From: Geodermatophilus arenarius
GTDB taxonomy: Bacteria; Actinomycetota; Actinomycetes; Mycobacteriales; Geodermatophilaceae
Reading direction: 5' to 3'
Length of the DNA: 64,000 bases
NCBI RefSeq assembly: GCF_042654585.1
Contig: NZ_JBHSGR010000009.1
Span: 62,001 to 126,000 of the forward strand
Shown: positions 16,678-25,675 of the stretch, piece after piece
Position numbering within the stretch: the stretch's first letter is position 1
Layout: the number at the start of each line of letters is the position of its first letter
Translations under genes and position numbers: made by a program
The notes under the pieces: generated by a model
What the model was told of the DNA's origin: nothing
The model's input: the letters and a program-made list of their open reading frames with translations, nothing else
Databases searched by the model: none

Positions 16678-17700
16678 TCACACCACGGGGGCGGGTGGGA
16701 CGGGTGCGCTCACCCGGACGGATGAGACGTCGCGGATGCTCGTCCAGCCCTCCCAGGCCGAGGAGACCATGTCCCGGACGTCGTGCCGCGCCGTCCAGCC
16801 CAGTGCCGCCCGGATCCGGTCGGCCGAGGCGACCACCCGGGCCGGGTCACCGGCGCGCGGCGGGACGACGACCGGCTCGGACCACGCCTCCCCCGCCGTG
16901 CCGGTGACCTCGCGGATGACCCCCACCATCTCCCGGACCGAGACGCCCTCGCCGCGGCCGACGTTGGCCGTCAGCGCGGTCACCCGGCCGTCGGCGAGGC
17001 CGCGGGCGGCGGCCACGTGGGCGGTGGCGATGTCGGCGACGTGCACGAAGTCGCGGATGCAGGTGCCGTCCGGGGTGTCGTGCGTGTCGCCGAAGACGAG
17101 CGGGGGCTGCCCGTCCTGGAGCCGCTGGAAGACCATCGGGACCAGGTTAGAGACACCGCGGTCGGTGAGCGCGGGCGCCGCCGTGCCGGCGACGTTGAAG
17201 TAGCGCAGGCTCGCGTAGCGGAGGCCGGTGGCGGCCGCGACGTCGGCGACCATCCGCTCGCCGACCAGCTTCGTCGTCCCGTAGGGGTTCACCGGGCGGC
17301 AGCCGGTGTCCTCGCCGACGAGGTCGACGTCGGGCATGCCGTAGACGGCGGCGCTCGAGGAGAAGAGGAACCGGTCGATGCCGGCGCCAGTCGCCTCCTC
17401 GAGCAGCACGCGCAGGCCCTCGACGTTCTCGCGGTAGTAGTGCAGCGGGCGGCGGACGGACTCCTCGACCTGCTTCTTGGCCGCCACGTGCACGACGCCG
17501 GTGACGCCGTGCTCCCGCAGCGTGCGGGCGACGAGCGGCCCGTCGAGGACGCTGCCGACGACGAGGGGGACGTCGGGGACGCGGTCGGTGTCGCCGGTGG
17601 AGAGGTCGTCGAGCACGACCACCCGCTCCCCCGCCGCACGCATGGCGAGGACGACGTGCGCGCCGATGTAGCCGGCCCCGCCGGTCACCAGCCAGGTCAT
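16678..17700 (-). CDS. galE: UDP-glucose 4-epimerase
   Basis: 340 residues, the usual length. Extended SDR: NAD-binding GGAGYIG (7-13), DDLSTG (31-36) reading the NAD ribose, SSSAAVYG (114-121) and catalytic YGTTK (Tyr140, Lys144). It interconverts UDP-glucose and UDP-galactose in the cytoplasm, supplying galactose for the polysaccharide. It lies 60 bp downstream of ugd on the same strand. A decayed copy of this gene family is present at about 48.0-48.23 kb. The closely similar UDP-GlcNAc 4-epimerase activity cannot be excluded from sequence alone. Confidence 0.92.
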   Translation of the reverse strand: MTWLVTGGAGYIGAHVVLAMRAAGERVVVLDDLSTGDTDRVPDVPLVVGSVLDGPLVARTLREHGVTGVVHVAAKKQVEESVRRPLHYYRENVEGLRVLLEEATGAGIDRFLFSSSAAVYGMPDVDLVGEDTGCRPVNPYGTTKLVGERMVADVAAATGLRYASLRYFNVAGTAAPALTDRGVSNLVPMVFQRLQDGQPPLVFGDTHDTPDGTCIRDFVHVADIATAHVAAARGLADGRVTALTANVGRGEGVSVREMVGVIREVTGTAGEAWSEPVVVPPRAGDPARVVASADRIRAALGWTARHDVRDMVSSAWEGWTSIRDVSSVRVSAPVPPAPVV

Positions 17701-17760
17701 CGGCGCAGGCTAACCGTCGACCCCCGTCCTGGGGACCGCTGCGAGCGCGAGGGTCCTTCC

Positions 17761-19080
17761 TCAGCCGGCGCGACGGCCCAGGGCGCGGTAGGTCCAGCCG
17801 GCCGAGGTCCAGGCCTCGCGGTCCAGGGCGTTGCGCCCGTCGAGGACCCGCTTCTGCCGGACGTGCTGCCCGAAGGCGACCGGGTCCAGCTCGCGGTACT
17901 GGCGCCACTCGGTGAGCACCAGCACCGCGTCGGCACCGGCCGCGGCCTCCTCCGGGGTGCTCGTGTAGTCCAGGTGCGGCCACTCGCGCCGGCTGTTCTC
18001 GATCGCCGCCGGGTCGGTGACCCGGACGACGGCGCCCTGCAGCTGCAGCTGCTGGGCCACGTTGAGCGCCGGGGAGTCGCGGATGTCGTCGCTGTCGGGC
18101 TTGAACGCCGCACCCAGCACCGCCACCTTCTTGCCGAGCAGCGACCCGTCGAGCACCTCACGGGCCAGCTCCACCATGCGGATCCGGCGACGCATGTTGA
18201 TGTTGTCGACCTCGCGCAGGAACGTCAGGGCCTGGTCGGCGCCGAGCTCGCCGGCGCGGGCCATGAACGCCCGGATGTCCTTGGGCAGGCAGCCACCGCC
18301 GAAGCCGAGACCGGCGTTGAGGAACTTGCGCCCGATCCGGTCGTCGTAGCCGATCGCATCGGCCAGCAGCTTCACGTCCGCGCCGGTGGCCTCACAGAGT
18401 TCGGCCATCGCGTTGATGAAGCTGATCTTCGTGGCCAGGAAGCTGTTGGCCGCGGTCTTCACCATCTCGGCGGTGGCGTAGTCGGTGGTCACCTTCGGCG
18501 TCCCGCGGGCGACGATCGGCGCGTAGACCTCGTCGAGCAGCCGCTCGGCGGCCTCGCCGTAGCCGTCGGCGGGCAGGCCGTAGACCAGCCGGTCGGGGTG
18601 CAGGGTGTCCTCCACCGCGAACCCCTCGCGGAGGAACTCCGGGTTCCAGGCGACGAGGGCGCCGGGCACCTTCCCGTCGACCAGCTCGGCGAGGCGTGCG
18701 GCGGTCCCGACCGGGACGGTCGACTTGCCCGCCAGCAGTTCGCCGGGCTGCAGGACCTCGAGCAGGGACTCGACGGCGGCGTCGACATAGCGCAGGTCGG
18801 CCCCGTACTCACCGTGCTTCTGCGGGGTCCCGACGCAGAGGAAGTGCACCTGGGCGCCGGTGGCGTCAGCCATGTCGGTCGAGAACGACAGCCGACCGGT
18901 CCCCAGCGTGCGCTGCAGCAGGTCCTCGAAACCGGGCTCGTAGAACGGCGCCCGGGCGTCGCGGAGCGCCGCCACCTTGCGCTCGTCGACGTCGATGCCG
19001 ACCACCTCGTGACCGATCTCGGCCATCGAGGCCGCGTGGACCGCGCCCAGGTAGCCGCAGCCGATGACCGCGATCCGCAC
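17761..19080 (-). CDS. ugd: UDP-glucose 6-dehydrogenase
   Basis: 439 residues from GTG 19080, preceded by GGGGAGG five bases upstream; a longer reading lacks a ribosome site and precedes the Rossmann start. N-terminal NAD domain with GCGYLG (7-12), then the central helix region with GKSTVPVGT (118-126) and EFLREG. The catalytic Cys264 sits in GFGGGCLPKD. It oxidises UDP-glucose to UDP-glucuronate with two NAD+, supplying acidic sugar for the exopolysaccharide or a precursor of UDP-xylose or galacturonate. First gene of a ugd-galE-membrane protein run; divergent from the APS kinase. Confidence 0.93.
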   Translation of the reverse strand: MRIAVIGCGYLGAVHAASMAEIGHEVVGIDVDERKVAALRDARAPFYEPGFEDLLQRTLGTGRLSFSTDMADATGAQVHFLCVGTPQKHGEYGADLRYVDAAVESLLEVLQPGELLAGKSTVPVGTAARLAELVDGKVPGALVAWNPEFLREGFAVEDTLHPDRLVYGLPADGYGEAAERLLDEVYAPIVARGTPKVTTDYATAEMVKTAANSFLATKISFINAMAELCEATGADVKLLADAIGYDDRIGRKFLNAGLGFGGGCLPKDIRAFMARAGELGADQALTFLREVDNINMRRRIRMVELAREVLDGSLLGKKVAVLGAAFKPDSDDIRDSPALNVAQQLQLQGAVVRVTDPAAIENSRREWPHLDYTSTPEEAAAGADAVLVLTEWRQYRELDPVAFGQHVRQKRVLDGRNALDREAWTSAGWTYRALGRRAG

Positions 19081-19213
19081 TGCTTCCTCCCCGTGTGCCG
19101 ACACTTCGACACCGGAGTGCACCACGTCAACCCGCCGGGTGCCCAGCGATGGCGGCACGTCGGCCCATCAGGTGACCGTCGCCGCTGGTTCCACACCCGG
19201 GCAGGATGACGCC

Positions 19214-20251
19214 ATGCCCGACGCCCGCGCCCGCCTCGACGACGCCCAGGTCGCCGCGGTGGCCCGCTATCGCGCGGGCCTCGCCCCGCGCCCCGACCTG
19301 CCGCCCGCCGAGGAGTACGAGGACGCGCAGGGCGTGCTGGTCGCGACGGCGGCCGACGGCGACCTGACCGTCGTCGAGGTGCCGCGCTGGGAGCCGCCGT
19401 CCGCGGTGGTCGAGCGGCTGCACGACGAGGGCTGGACCGACACCGTGGCCTGGGTGGGCCCGCCGCCGGACGACGTCGCGGAGCTGCCGCAGCGGCTGCT
19501 CGCGCTGTTGCCCGCGGCCGGCCTGCCCCCCGACTCCGCGGCGCTGTCGTCCGCCGCTGCCGCCTGGGCGGCCGTCTGCGAGGGCGGTCGGGACGTGATC
19601 GTGGTGCCGGTGCCGGTCAGCCCGGACGCGCCGGAGGCCGGGCCGGAGGAGCTCGCTGCCGCCCACGGCGCCTCGCTCCTCGGCAGCCGCCCGTGGTCGG
19701 GGACGGCGCGCACGGGCGGCACGGTGGTGTTCTGCACCGGCCTGTCCGGGGCCGGGAAGTCGACGATCGCCGCGCGGCTGGTGGAGCTGCTCATCGAGGC
19801 CGGCCGCACGGTGACGCTCCTGGACGGCGACGAGGTGCGGCACCACCTCTCCGCCGGGCTCGGGTTCTCCAAGGCCGACCGGGACACCAACGTCCGGCGG
19901 ATCGGCTGGGTGGCCGCGCAGATCGCCAAGCACGGCGGCATCGCCGTCTGCGCGCCGATCGCGCCCTACGCCGAGGTGCGCGCGGACGTCCGCCGCGAGG
20001 TCGAGGCGCAGGCCGGGCCGGGCAGCTTCGTCCTCGTGCACGTGGCGACGTCGCTGGCCGACTGCGAGGCCCGCGACCGCAAGGGCCTGTACGCCCGGGC
20101 GCGCCGCGGCGAGATCCCCGCCTTCACCGGCATCAGTGACCCCTACGAGACCCCCAGCGACGCCGAGGTCACCGTGGAGACCGCCGGGCGCGACGTCGAC
20201 GAGTGCGCCCGGCAGGTGCTCGCTGCGGTGCTCAGCCGTCCAGGCTCTTGA
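19214..20251 (+). CDS. cysC: Adenylyl-sulfate (APS) kinase with N-terminal extra domain
   Basis: 345 residues from ATG 19214. The C-terminal 175 residues are a standard APS kinase: P-loop GLSGAGKST, DGDEVRHHLS, LGFSKADRDTNVRRI, CAPIAPYAEVR and the lid KGLYARARRGEI. It makes PAPS, the sulfate donor. The first 165 residues do not match ATP sulfurylase catalytic motifs and may be a degenerate sulfurylase or regulatory domain. No ATP sulfurylase, sulfotransferase or cys operon is nearby. Context among surface-glycan genes suggests sulfation of the polymer or lipid, though that partner is missing. Its 3' end overlaps rmlD convergently by 20 bp. Confidence 0.88.
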   Translation: MPDARARLDDAQVAAVARYRAGLAPRPDLPPAEEYEDAQGVLVATAADGDLTVVEVPRWEPPSAVVERLHDEGWTDTVAWVGPPPDDVAELPQRLLALLPAAGLPPDSAALSSAAAAWAAVCEGGRDVIVVPVPVSPDAPEAGPEELAAAHGASLLGSRPWSGTARTGGTVVFCTGLSGAGKSTIAARLVELLIEAGRTVTLLDGDEVRHHLSAGLGFSKADRDTNVRRIGWVAAQIAKHGGIAVCAPIAPYAEVRADVRREVEAQAGPGSFVLVHVATSLADCEARDRKGLYARARRGEIPAFTGISDPYETPSDAEVTVETAGRDVDECARQVLAAVLSRPGS

Positions 20252-21077
20252 GGTACGCCTCGACGGCGGTGCGCCAGTCCCGCGGCCGGAAGCCGGTCGC
20301 CTCCAGCCGGGTCAGGTCCAGCACGCTGTTGAGCGGCCGCGGCGCGAGGCCTGGCTTGTCGGCCGTGTACTCGGCGGTGCTCACCCGCCGGACGTCGTGC
20401 GGGTCGCGGCCGCGGGCGGCGAAGACGACCTCCGCGACGTCGGCCCACGACGCCGGCTCGCCCCCGCAGGTGACGTTGAAGGTGCCCCTCGCCCCGCGGT
20501 CGACGAGGTGCGCGACGGCGTCGGCGAGGTGGTCGGCGAGCGTGGGCCGGCCGACCTGGTCGGCGACGACGGACGGGCTGATGCCCCGGTCGGCGAGGCC
20601 GGCCATCGTCCGCACGAAGTTCCGCCCCTCCCCCACCACCCAGGTGGTGCGCAGCAGCAGGTGCCGGTCGAGCGCGGTGACCAGCGCGTCGCCGTCGGCC
20701 TTGCTCCGCCCGTAGACGCTCAGCGGGTGCACCGGCGCGTCCTCCGGGATCGGCCCCGGGTGTCCGCCGTCGAAGACGTACTCGGTGGAGAAGTGCACGA
20801 GCAGGAACCCGTGAGTGCGCGCCGCGTCGGCGAGGGCGCCGACGCCGTCGACGTTGACCGCCCGCACGGCGGCGAGGTTCGCCGGGTCCTCCGCGGCGTC
20901 GACGGCGGTCCAGGCGGCGGCGTTGACGACCACGTCGACGCCGGACCAGTCGTGCTCGGCGACGGCCGCGGGGTCGCCGACGTCGAGGCCCGCCCGGGTC
21001 AGCGCGACCGCCCCGGGGAGCCGACGGGTCAGTGCCCGGCCGACCTGCCCGCCGGCGCCGAGGACGACCGTCGTCAC
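20232..21077 (-). CDS. rmlD: dTDP-4-dehydrorhamnose reductase
   Basis: 281 residues from GTG 21077, chosen because it overlaps the stop of rmlB (GTGA). SDR features: LGAGGQVGRAL near the N-terminus, FSTEYVFDG and the catalytic YGRSKADGD. It reduces dTDP-4-dehydro-L-rhamnose to dTDP-L-rhamnose with NADPH. Operon order is sugar transferase, rmlB, rmlD. rmlA is not in the window and the only rmlC-like gene is 15 kb away, so rhamnose supply is only partly encoded here. Confidence 0.92.
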   Translation of the reverse strand: MTTVVLGAGGQVGRALTRRLPGAVALTRAGLDVGDPAAVAEHDWSGVDVVVNAAAWTAVDAAEDPANLAAVRAVNVDGVGALADAARTHGFLLVHFSTEYVFDGGHPGPIPEDAPVHPLSVYGRSKADGDALVTALDRHLLLRTTWVVGEGRNFVRTMAGLADRGISPSVVADQVGRPTLADHLADAVAHLVDRGARGTFNVTCGGEPASWADVAEVVFAARGRDPHDVRRVSTAEYTADKPGLAPRPLNSVLDLTRLEATGFRPRDWRTAVEAYLKSLDG

Positions 21078-22069
21078 TGGCCGCGGGCGGCGTAGGCCGC
21101 CTCCACGCGCTCCTTCTGCGGACCCCACCAGTCCTCGTTGTCCCGGTACCACTGGATCGTCGCGGCCAGTCCGTCGCGGAAGTCGGTGTAGCGCGGCCGC
21201 CAGCCCAGCTCCTCGCGCAGCTCGGTGGCGTCGATGGCGTAGCGCAGGTCGTGCCCGGCCCGGTCGGGAACCGAGTCGAAGGCGTCGGCCGGCTGGCCCA
21301 TCAGCTCGAGGATCGTGGCGAGGACGGTGCGGTTGTCCACCTCGCCGTCGGCGCCGATGAGGTAGGTGCGGCCGATCCGGCCGCGCTCCAGGATCTCGTG
21401 GACGGCGGCGTTGTGGTCGTCGACGTGGATCCAGTCGCGCACGTTGTGGCCGGCGCCGTAGAGCCGCGGCCGGCGGCCGGCGAGCACGTTGGTGATCTGC
21501 CGCGGGATGAACTTCTCGACGTGCTGGTAGGGCCCGTAGTTGTTCGAGCAGTTGGAGATCGTCGCCTGCACGCCGTAGGAGCGCACCCACGCGCGCACCA
21601 GCAGGTCGGAGGCCGCCTTCGTCGACGAGTAGGGGCTCGACGGGTTGTACGGCGTCTCGGGGGTGAACTTCGCCGGGTCGTCGAGCTCGAGGTCGCCGTA
21701 GACCTCGTCGGTGGAGACGTGGTGGAACCGGACGCCGTGCCGGCGCACCGCCTCGAGCAGCGTGTACGTGCCGACCACGTTGGTCTGCACGAACGGCGCC
21801 GGGTCGGCCAGCGAGTTGTCGTTGTGGCTCTCCGCGGCGAAGTGGACGACGGCGTCGCTGTCGCGGACCAGGTCGTCGACGAGCGCGGCGTCGGTGATCG
21901 ACCCGTGGACGAAGCCGATCGCGTCCTTGACGCCGGCCAATGAGGCCTCGTTGCCCGCGTAGGTGAGGGCGTCGAGGACGGTGACGTCGTACTGCGGGAA
22001 GCGCTCGACGGTCTGGTGGACGAAGTTGGCGCCGATGAAGCCGGCGCCACCGGTCACGAGCAGACGCAC
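21074..22069 (-). CDS. rmlB: dTDP-glucose 4,6-dehydratase
   Basis: 331 residues from GTG 22069 with GGAGG upstream. GGAGFIGANF binds NAD; catalytic STDEVYGDLEL (Thr, Asp, Glu of the dehydratase triad) and YSSTKAASD (Tyr, Lys) are intact, with ISNCSNNYGPYQHVEKFIP typical of RmlB. It converts dTDP-glucose to dTDP-4-keto-6-deoxyglucose, the shared intermediate of rhamnose and many deoxysugars. Coupled to rmlD by a 4-bp overlap; 124 bp after the initiating sugar transferase. Confidence 0.95.
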   Translation of the reverse strand: MRLLVTGGAGFIGANFVHQTVERFPQYDVTVLDALTYAGNEASLAGVKDAIGFVHGSITDAALVDDLVRDSDAVVHFAAESHNDNSLADPAPFVQTNVVGTYTLLEAVRRHGVRFHHVSTDEVYGDLELDDPAKFTPETPYNPSSPYSSTKAASDLLVRAWVRSYGVQATISNCSNNYGPYQHVEKFIPRQITNVLAGRRPRLYGAGHNVRDWIHVDDHNAAVHEILERGRIGRTYLIGADGEVDNRTVLATILELMGQPADAFDSVPDRAGHDLRYAIDATELREELGWRPRYTDFRDGLAATIQWYRDNEDWWGPQKERVEAAYAARGQ

Positions 22070-22193
22070 GGGTGGTCCTCCTGCGGGGGCGGGGTCGCGG
22101 CCGCCTCCGGGACGGCCGGGGTCATCCTCCCCCGCGGTCGGGCGTCCTGGGTCGCGGGGCCCGTCCCGCGCCCCCCGCAGGGAGGAGCGGACG

Positions 22194-23732
22194 TCAGTAG
22201 GCGCCGGAGCGGCGCAGGACCGCACGGACGGTGCGCCAGAGGATGGCCAGGTCCAGGCCCAAGGACCAGTTCTCCACGTACCGGACGTCGAGCTCCACCG
22301 ACTCGTCCCACGTGAGGTCCGAGCGGCCGCTGACCTGCCACAGGCCGGTGATGCCGGGCTTGACCAGCAACCGGCGGTGCATGTCGGCGCCGTACTGCTC
22401 GACCTCACGGGTCACGTGCGGGCGCGGCCCGACCAGGGACATGTCGCCCTTGAGCACGTTGACCAGCTGCGGCAGCTCGTCCAGCGAGAACGACCGCAGG
22501 AAGCCGCCGACGCGGGTGACCCGCGGGTCCCGGCGCATCTTGAACTGCACGTCGTTGCCCTCGTTGAGCACCAGCAGGGCCTCGATGCGCGAGTCGGCGT
22601 CGACGACCATGCTGCGGAACTTGAGCAGGTCGAACTCCCGGCCGCGCTTGCCGATGCGCCGGTGCCGGTAGAGGGCCGGGCCGCGGCTGGTGGCGCGGAC
22701 GGCGACCGCGATGGCGACGAGGAACGGCGCGAACACGACCAGGAGCACGCCCGCGACGGCGCGGTCGACCAGGGACTTGGCCAGCCGGCGGCCGCCGCGG
22801 AACTCCGGTTCCTGCACCTGGATGAGCGGGACGGTCGACGTCGGCCGGACCTGCAGCCGGTTGGAGGCGACCTCCACCAGTCCCGGGCCGACGAGGACCT
22901 CGACGTTGGTCCCCTCGAGGCGCCAGGTCAGGTCGCGCAGGTACTCCCCCGCGGTCTCGCTGGCCGAGGCCACCACGACGGCGTCGGCGCGGGCGTCGTC
23001 GACGGCGCGGACGGCACCGGCCAGGGTGCCGATCACCGGGACCCCCTCCGCCCGGACGGCGAGGGCCTCCTCCGGCCGCGGCACGCAGGCGCCGACGACC
23101 CGCAGGCCGGCGGTCGCGTCCCGCCGCAGCCGGCGGACCAGGTCGGCCACGGCGACGTCGCGGCCGAGGACGACGACCCGCTTGGTCATGAGGCCGCGGC
23201 GGCGCGCCGCGTGCAGCCGCCGCCGGTTGAGCAGCCGGCCCAGCAGCGTGGCGAGCACGGTGGTGGGCGCCGCCACGAGCAGGAGCCGGTCGAGCGAGGT
23301 CGACGGCAGCAGCGCGGCAGCGGCGCCGAGCGCGGTCGTCGCCAGCAGGCCCGCGGTGAGGACGCGGCGGTACTCGTCGTCGCCGGTGCCGAGGCGGCGC
23401 TCGGCGTAGGTGCCGGCGCCGGCGAGCAGGACGAGCCACCCCAGGCCGAGCAGGACGGGGCCGGCCGCGGAGGCGGGGGCGGCACCGGACGGGAGCGGGA
23501 CCGCGAGCGCCAGGCCCGCGGCGACCGCGAGCAGGTCACCGGCGATCAGCGCGACCGTGTAGGACACCAGCCACTCGGGCGTCCGGCGGCGCCGCGCGGA
23601 GAACGGGTCGTAGACGGGACGGTCGAGCAGCGGTCCGGGGACGCGCTCCTCGACGCCGGTCAGCGACAGGGTCCGCACCGGCCGCGGCGCATCGTCGCCC
23701 GGCGCCGGCGGCACGGTGGTGCTGGCGGTCAC
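22194..23732 (-). CDS. Polyprenyl-phosphate sugar-phosphate transferase (initiating), copy 1
   Basis: 512 residues from GTG 23732, with GAGGGAGA upstream. N-terminal half: four or five membrane spans (about 70-190) and a nucleotide-binding-like domain (about 195-300). C-terminal half: the bacterial sugar transferase domain, with the basic KFRSMVVDAD block, SLDELPQLVNVLKGDMSLVG, GPRPHV, KPGITGLWQVSGR and YVENWSLGLDLAILW. It moves a hexose-1-phosphate from a nucleotide sugar to undecaprenyl phosphate, the committed step of repeat-unit assembly. The copy at 53.9 kb is very alike, and a decayed C-terminal piece lies at 25.94-26.03 kb. Confidence 0.92.
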   Translation of the reverse strand: MTASTTVPPAPGDDAPRPVRTLSLTGVEERVPGPLLDRPVYDPFSARRRRTPEWLVSYTVALIAGDLLAVAAGLALAVPLPSGAAPASAAGPVLLGLGWLVLLAGAGTYAERRLGTGDDEYRRVLTAGLLATTALGAAAALLPSTSLDRLLLVAAPTTVLATLLGRLLNRRRLHAARRRGLMTKRVVVLGRDVAVADLVRRLRRDATAGLRVVGACVPRPEEALAVRAEGVPVIGTLAGAVRAVDDARADAVVVASASETAGEYLRDLTWRLEGTNVEVLVGPGLVEVASNRLQVRPTSTVPLIQVQEPEFRGGRRLAKSLVDRAVAGVLLVVFAPFLVAIAVAVRATSRGPALYRHRRIGKRGREFDLLKFRSMVVDADSRIEALLVLNEGNDVQFKMRRDPRVTRVGGFLRSFSLDELPQLVNVLKGDMSLVGPRPHVTREVEQYGADMHRRLLVKPGITGLWQVSGRSDLTWDESVELDVRYVENWSLGLDLAILWRTVRAVLRRSGAY

Positions 23733-24287
23733 GCTGTCTCCCTCGTCTGTCGTAGTCAGGTGCACGCGCAGCGTCGGCACCCGGTAGCCGGGACGGAAGG
23801 CCAGACGGAGGCGGACCCGGGTCGCACGGGCCATTTCCACCCCGCGGGGGGAGACCTGCGGACAGCGGTGACCGTGCGTCGCGAGCGCGACCGGTCGAGC
23901 AGCCGACGGGTCACACGGTGGTCGTGGGATCGCTGTGGCAGCGATCGGGCCCGGCGACACCGGCGCCCGGACCTTTCGGCAGCATCTGCCCGCGTGGCCT
24001 GGCCGGTCAGACCCCCGCGTCCCCGCACCAAGGAGGGTTGACCGCCGTCCTCCTCGTTGCGCTGATCTGGCCGGCCGTGGCGATCGCCGTCGCCCTCGGG
24101 CTGAAGTAGGTCGTCCGGCCGGCGGACCGCCGGCAGCTGCCTGGAGGCAGGGACCTGCGCCGGGAGCTCGACTCCGTCTGGCCGACCTCGAGGCCGACCT
24201 CCGCGCCGTTGCCGGTCCGACGAGGCTCTGAGCGACCCCGACGCCACCGCCCGGTCGGACGACGGCTGACCCGGCGTCCGAGGATCC
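23733..24287. other. Intergenic region with one doubtful 23-codon frame
   Basis: 555 bases. At 24038-24109 a TTG frame follows AGGAGGG and encodes a hydrophobic 23-mer ending VAIAVALGLK, but the spacing is too short and the reading frame just beyond resembles a continuation, so it may be the relic of a small membrane protein. The promoter of the sugar transferase operon should lie near 23733-23850. Nothing else was recognised. Confidence 0.35.
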
Positions 24288-24455
24288 TCAGAGGCCGGGC
24301 CGGACCCGACCGCAGCGGCAGGCGTAGAGGCTGACGCCGCTGAAGGAGTCCTCCCCGACCCAGCGGAAGCGGTGCCAGAGGTGGCGCCGCCGCGCCGCCG
24401 CCGGGACGTCGGGACGCCACTCACCCGGACGGACGGGGCCCTGCGGCGCGGACAC
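24288..24455 (-). CDS. Small CxC protein, 55 residues, function unknown
   Basis: Starts at GTG 24455. The protein has a Pro/Arg-rich front and a distinctive tail: RRHLWHRFRWVGEDSFSG followed by YACRCGRVRPGL. The dense Trp/His/Arg content and CxCG end look conserved rather than random, unlike the other frames in this gap. No ribosome site stands out and the start could be further upstream. It is divergent from the LCP gene. Function unknown; a metal or nucleic-acid contact by the CRCG end is only a guess. Confidence 0.5.
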   Translation of the reverse strand: MSAPQGPVRPGEWRPDVPAAARRRHLWHRFRWVGEDSFSGVSLYACRCGRVRPGL

Positions 24456-24507
24456 CCGCCCATGCTGCCGCACCCGGACGCTCGTTGGAGCGTCACCGAG
24501 CGTCGCG

Positions 24508-24533
24508 CCGTCCCACCCTCGAGAGTGGGACGG
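24508..24533. promoter_or_regulatory. Inverted repeat upstream of the LCP gene
   Basis: CCGTCCCAC and its exact complement GTGGGACGG (9 + 9 bp, 8-nt spacer) lie 60 bp upstream of the LCP start and 53 bp upstream of the divergent small gene. The position between divergent genes fits an operator better than a terminator. Confidence 0.4.
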
Positions 24534-24592
24534 GCAGCCGGATGTGCTGATCGGCACCTAGCCTCGTGGCAACGACAGCCACGGGGGTCACT

Positions 24593-25675
24593 GTGAGCGA
24601 CGACCAGGAACGGTCGGGGTCCACGCTCGTCGCCGACGAGCCCACCACCGAGGAGCGCCCTCCCCGCCGACGGCGGCGGCTGCAGCGCTTCCTCGTCGCG
24701 GTCGGCGTGCTCGTCACCGTCCTCGTCGCGCTGGTCGGGGGTGGCCTCTGGTACCTCACCGACCGCTACGCCGGGAACATCGACCGCGTCGGCGACGTCT
24801 TCGCCGACCTCGACGCGGAGGCTCGACCGGCCCCTGCGACCCCGATCGAGAAGGCTGCCGCTGAGCCGGTCACCTTCCTGCTGGTCGGGAGCGACACGAG
24901 GGCCACAGCGGGTGCGGGCATCGCCGAGGGCGGCCGCTCGGACGCGATCATGGTCGCCCGCTTCTCCGGCGACCGGCAGCACGCGCAGCTCATCTCGATC
25001 CCACGCGACTCGTGGGTGGACGTCCCCGGCCATGGGATGAACAAGATCAACGCTGCGTACGCCTTCGGCGGGCCGTCGCTGCTGATCCAGACGGTGGAGC
25101 AGCTGACCGAGGTCCGGATCGACCACTACGTGGCCATCGACTTCGAGGGGATCGTCGAGGTCACCGACGCGCTGGGCGGCGTCGACGTCGTCGTGGCCGA
25201 GACCACCAGCTGGGGGCCGTACACCTTCACCGCCGGCGTGAACCACCTCCACGGCGACCAGGCCCGCTGGTACCTGGGGCAGCGCTACGGGCTGAACGGC
25301 GGCGACTTCGACCGGGTGCGCCGGCAGCAGCAGTACCTCGAGGCGATGTTCTCCCAGCTGTTCACGTCCGACACCTTCACCGATCCGGGCCGGCTCGACG
25401 CCGCACTACTGGCGGTGACCAACGCCGTCAGCGTCGATGACTCCCTCGGCAACGGTGACCTGCTGTCCCTCGCCTACTCCTTGCGCGACCTGCGGCCGGA
25501 GAACGTCGACTCCTTCACCGCTCCGGTGCTCGGTACGGGGACGGAGGGCTCGGCCAGCGTCGTCTACCTCGACGAGGTCACCGGCGAGCGCATGTGGGCG
25601 TACTTGCGCAACGACTCGCTGTCGCAAAACGCTGACGAGTTCCAGCCCCAGATCCTGCCGGACGTCCCCCGCTGA
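24593..25675 (+). CDS. LytR-CpsA-Psr (LCP) family glycopolymer ligase
   Basis: 360 residues from GTG 24593, preceded by GGGGG. Cytoplasmic basic stretch (ERPPRRRRRLQRF), one membrane span (about 24-46), then the extracytoplasmic LCP domain: FLLVGSDTR, GRSDAIMVARF, LISIPRDSWVDVPG, KINAAYAFGG, DHYVAIDFEGI and the pyrophosphate-contacting FDRVRRQQQ. LCP enzymes transfer lipid-linked glycopolymers to peptidoglycan or other wall acceptors, so this is the likely final attachment step for the polymer made here. A frameshifted fragment of the same family is found at 51.69-51.80 kb. Confidence 0.92.
   Translation: MSDDQERSGSTLVADEPTTEERPPRRRRRLQRFLVAVGVLVTVLVALVGGGLWYLTDRYAGNIDRVGDVFADLDAEARPAPATPIEKAAAEPVTFLLVGSDTRATAGAGIAEGGRSDAIMVARFSGDRQHAQLISIPRDSWVDVPGHGMNKINAAYAFGGPSLLIQTVEQLTEVRIDHYVAIDFEGIVEVTDALGGVDVVVAETTSWGPYTFTAGVNHLHGDQARWYLGQRYGLNGGDFDRVRRQQQYLEAMFSQLFTSDTFTDPGRLDAALLAVTNAVSVDDSLGNGDLLSLAYSLRDLRPENVDSFTAPVLGTGTEGSASVVYLDEVTGERMWAYLRNDSLSQNADEFQPQILPDVPR

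Noticed and set aside
19081..19158. Longer start for UDP-glucose dehydrogenase
   Set aside because: The extra residues precede the Rossmann beta-strand and lack a ribosome site, whereas GTG 19080 has GGGGAGG.
24038..24109. 23-codon hydrophobic frame after AGGAGGG
   Set aside because: The ribosome site abuts the TTG with no spacing and the frame seems to continue past the stop in another frame; more likely a relic or chance.
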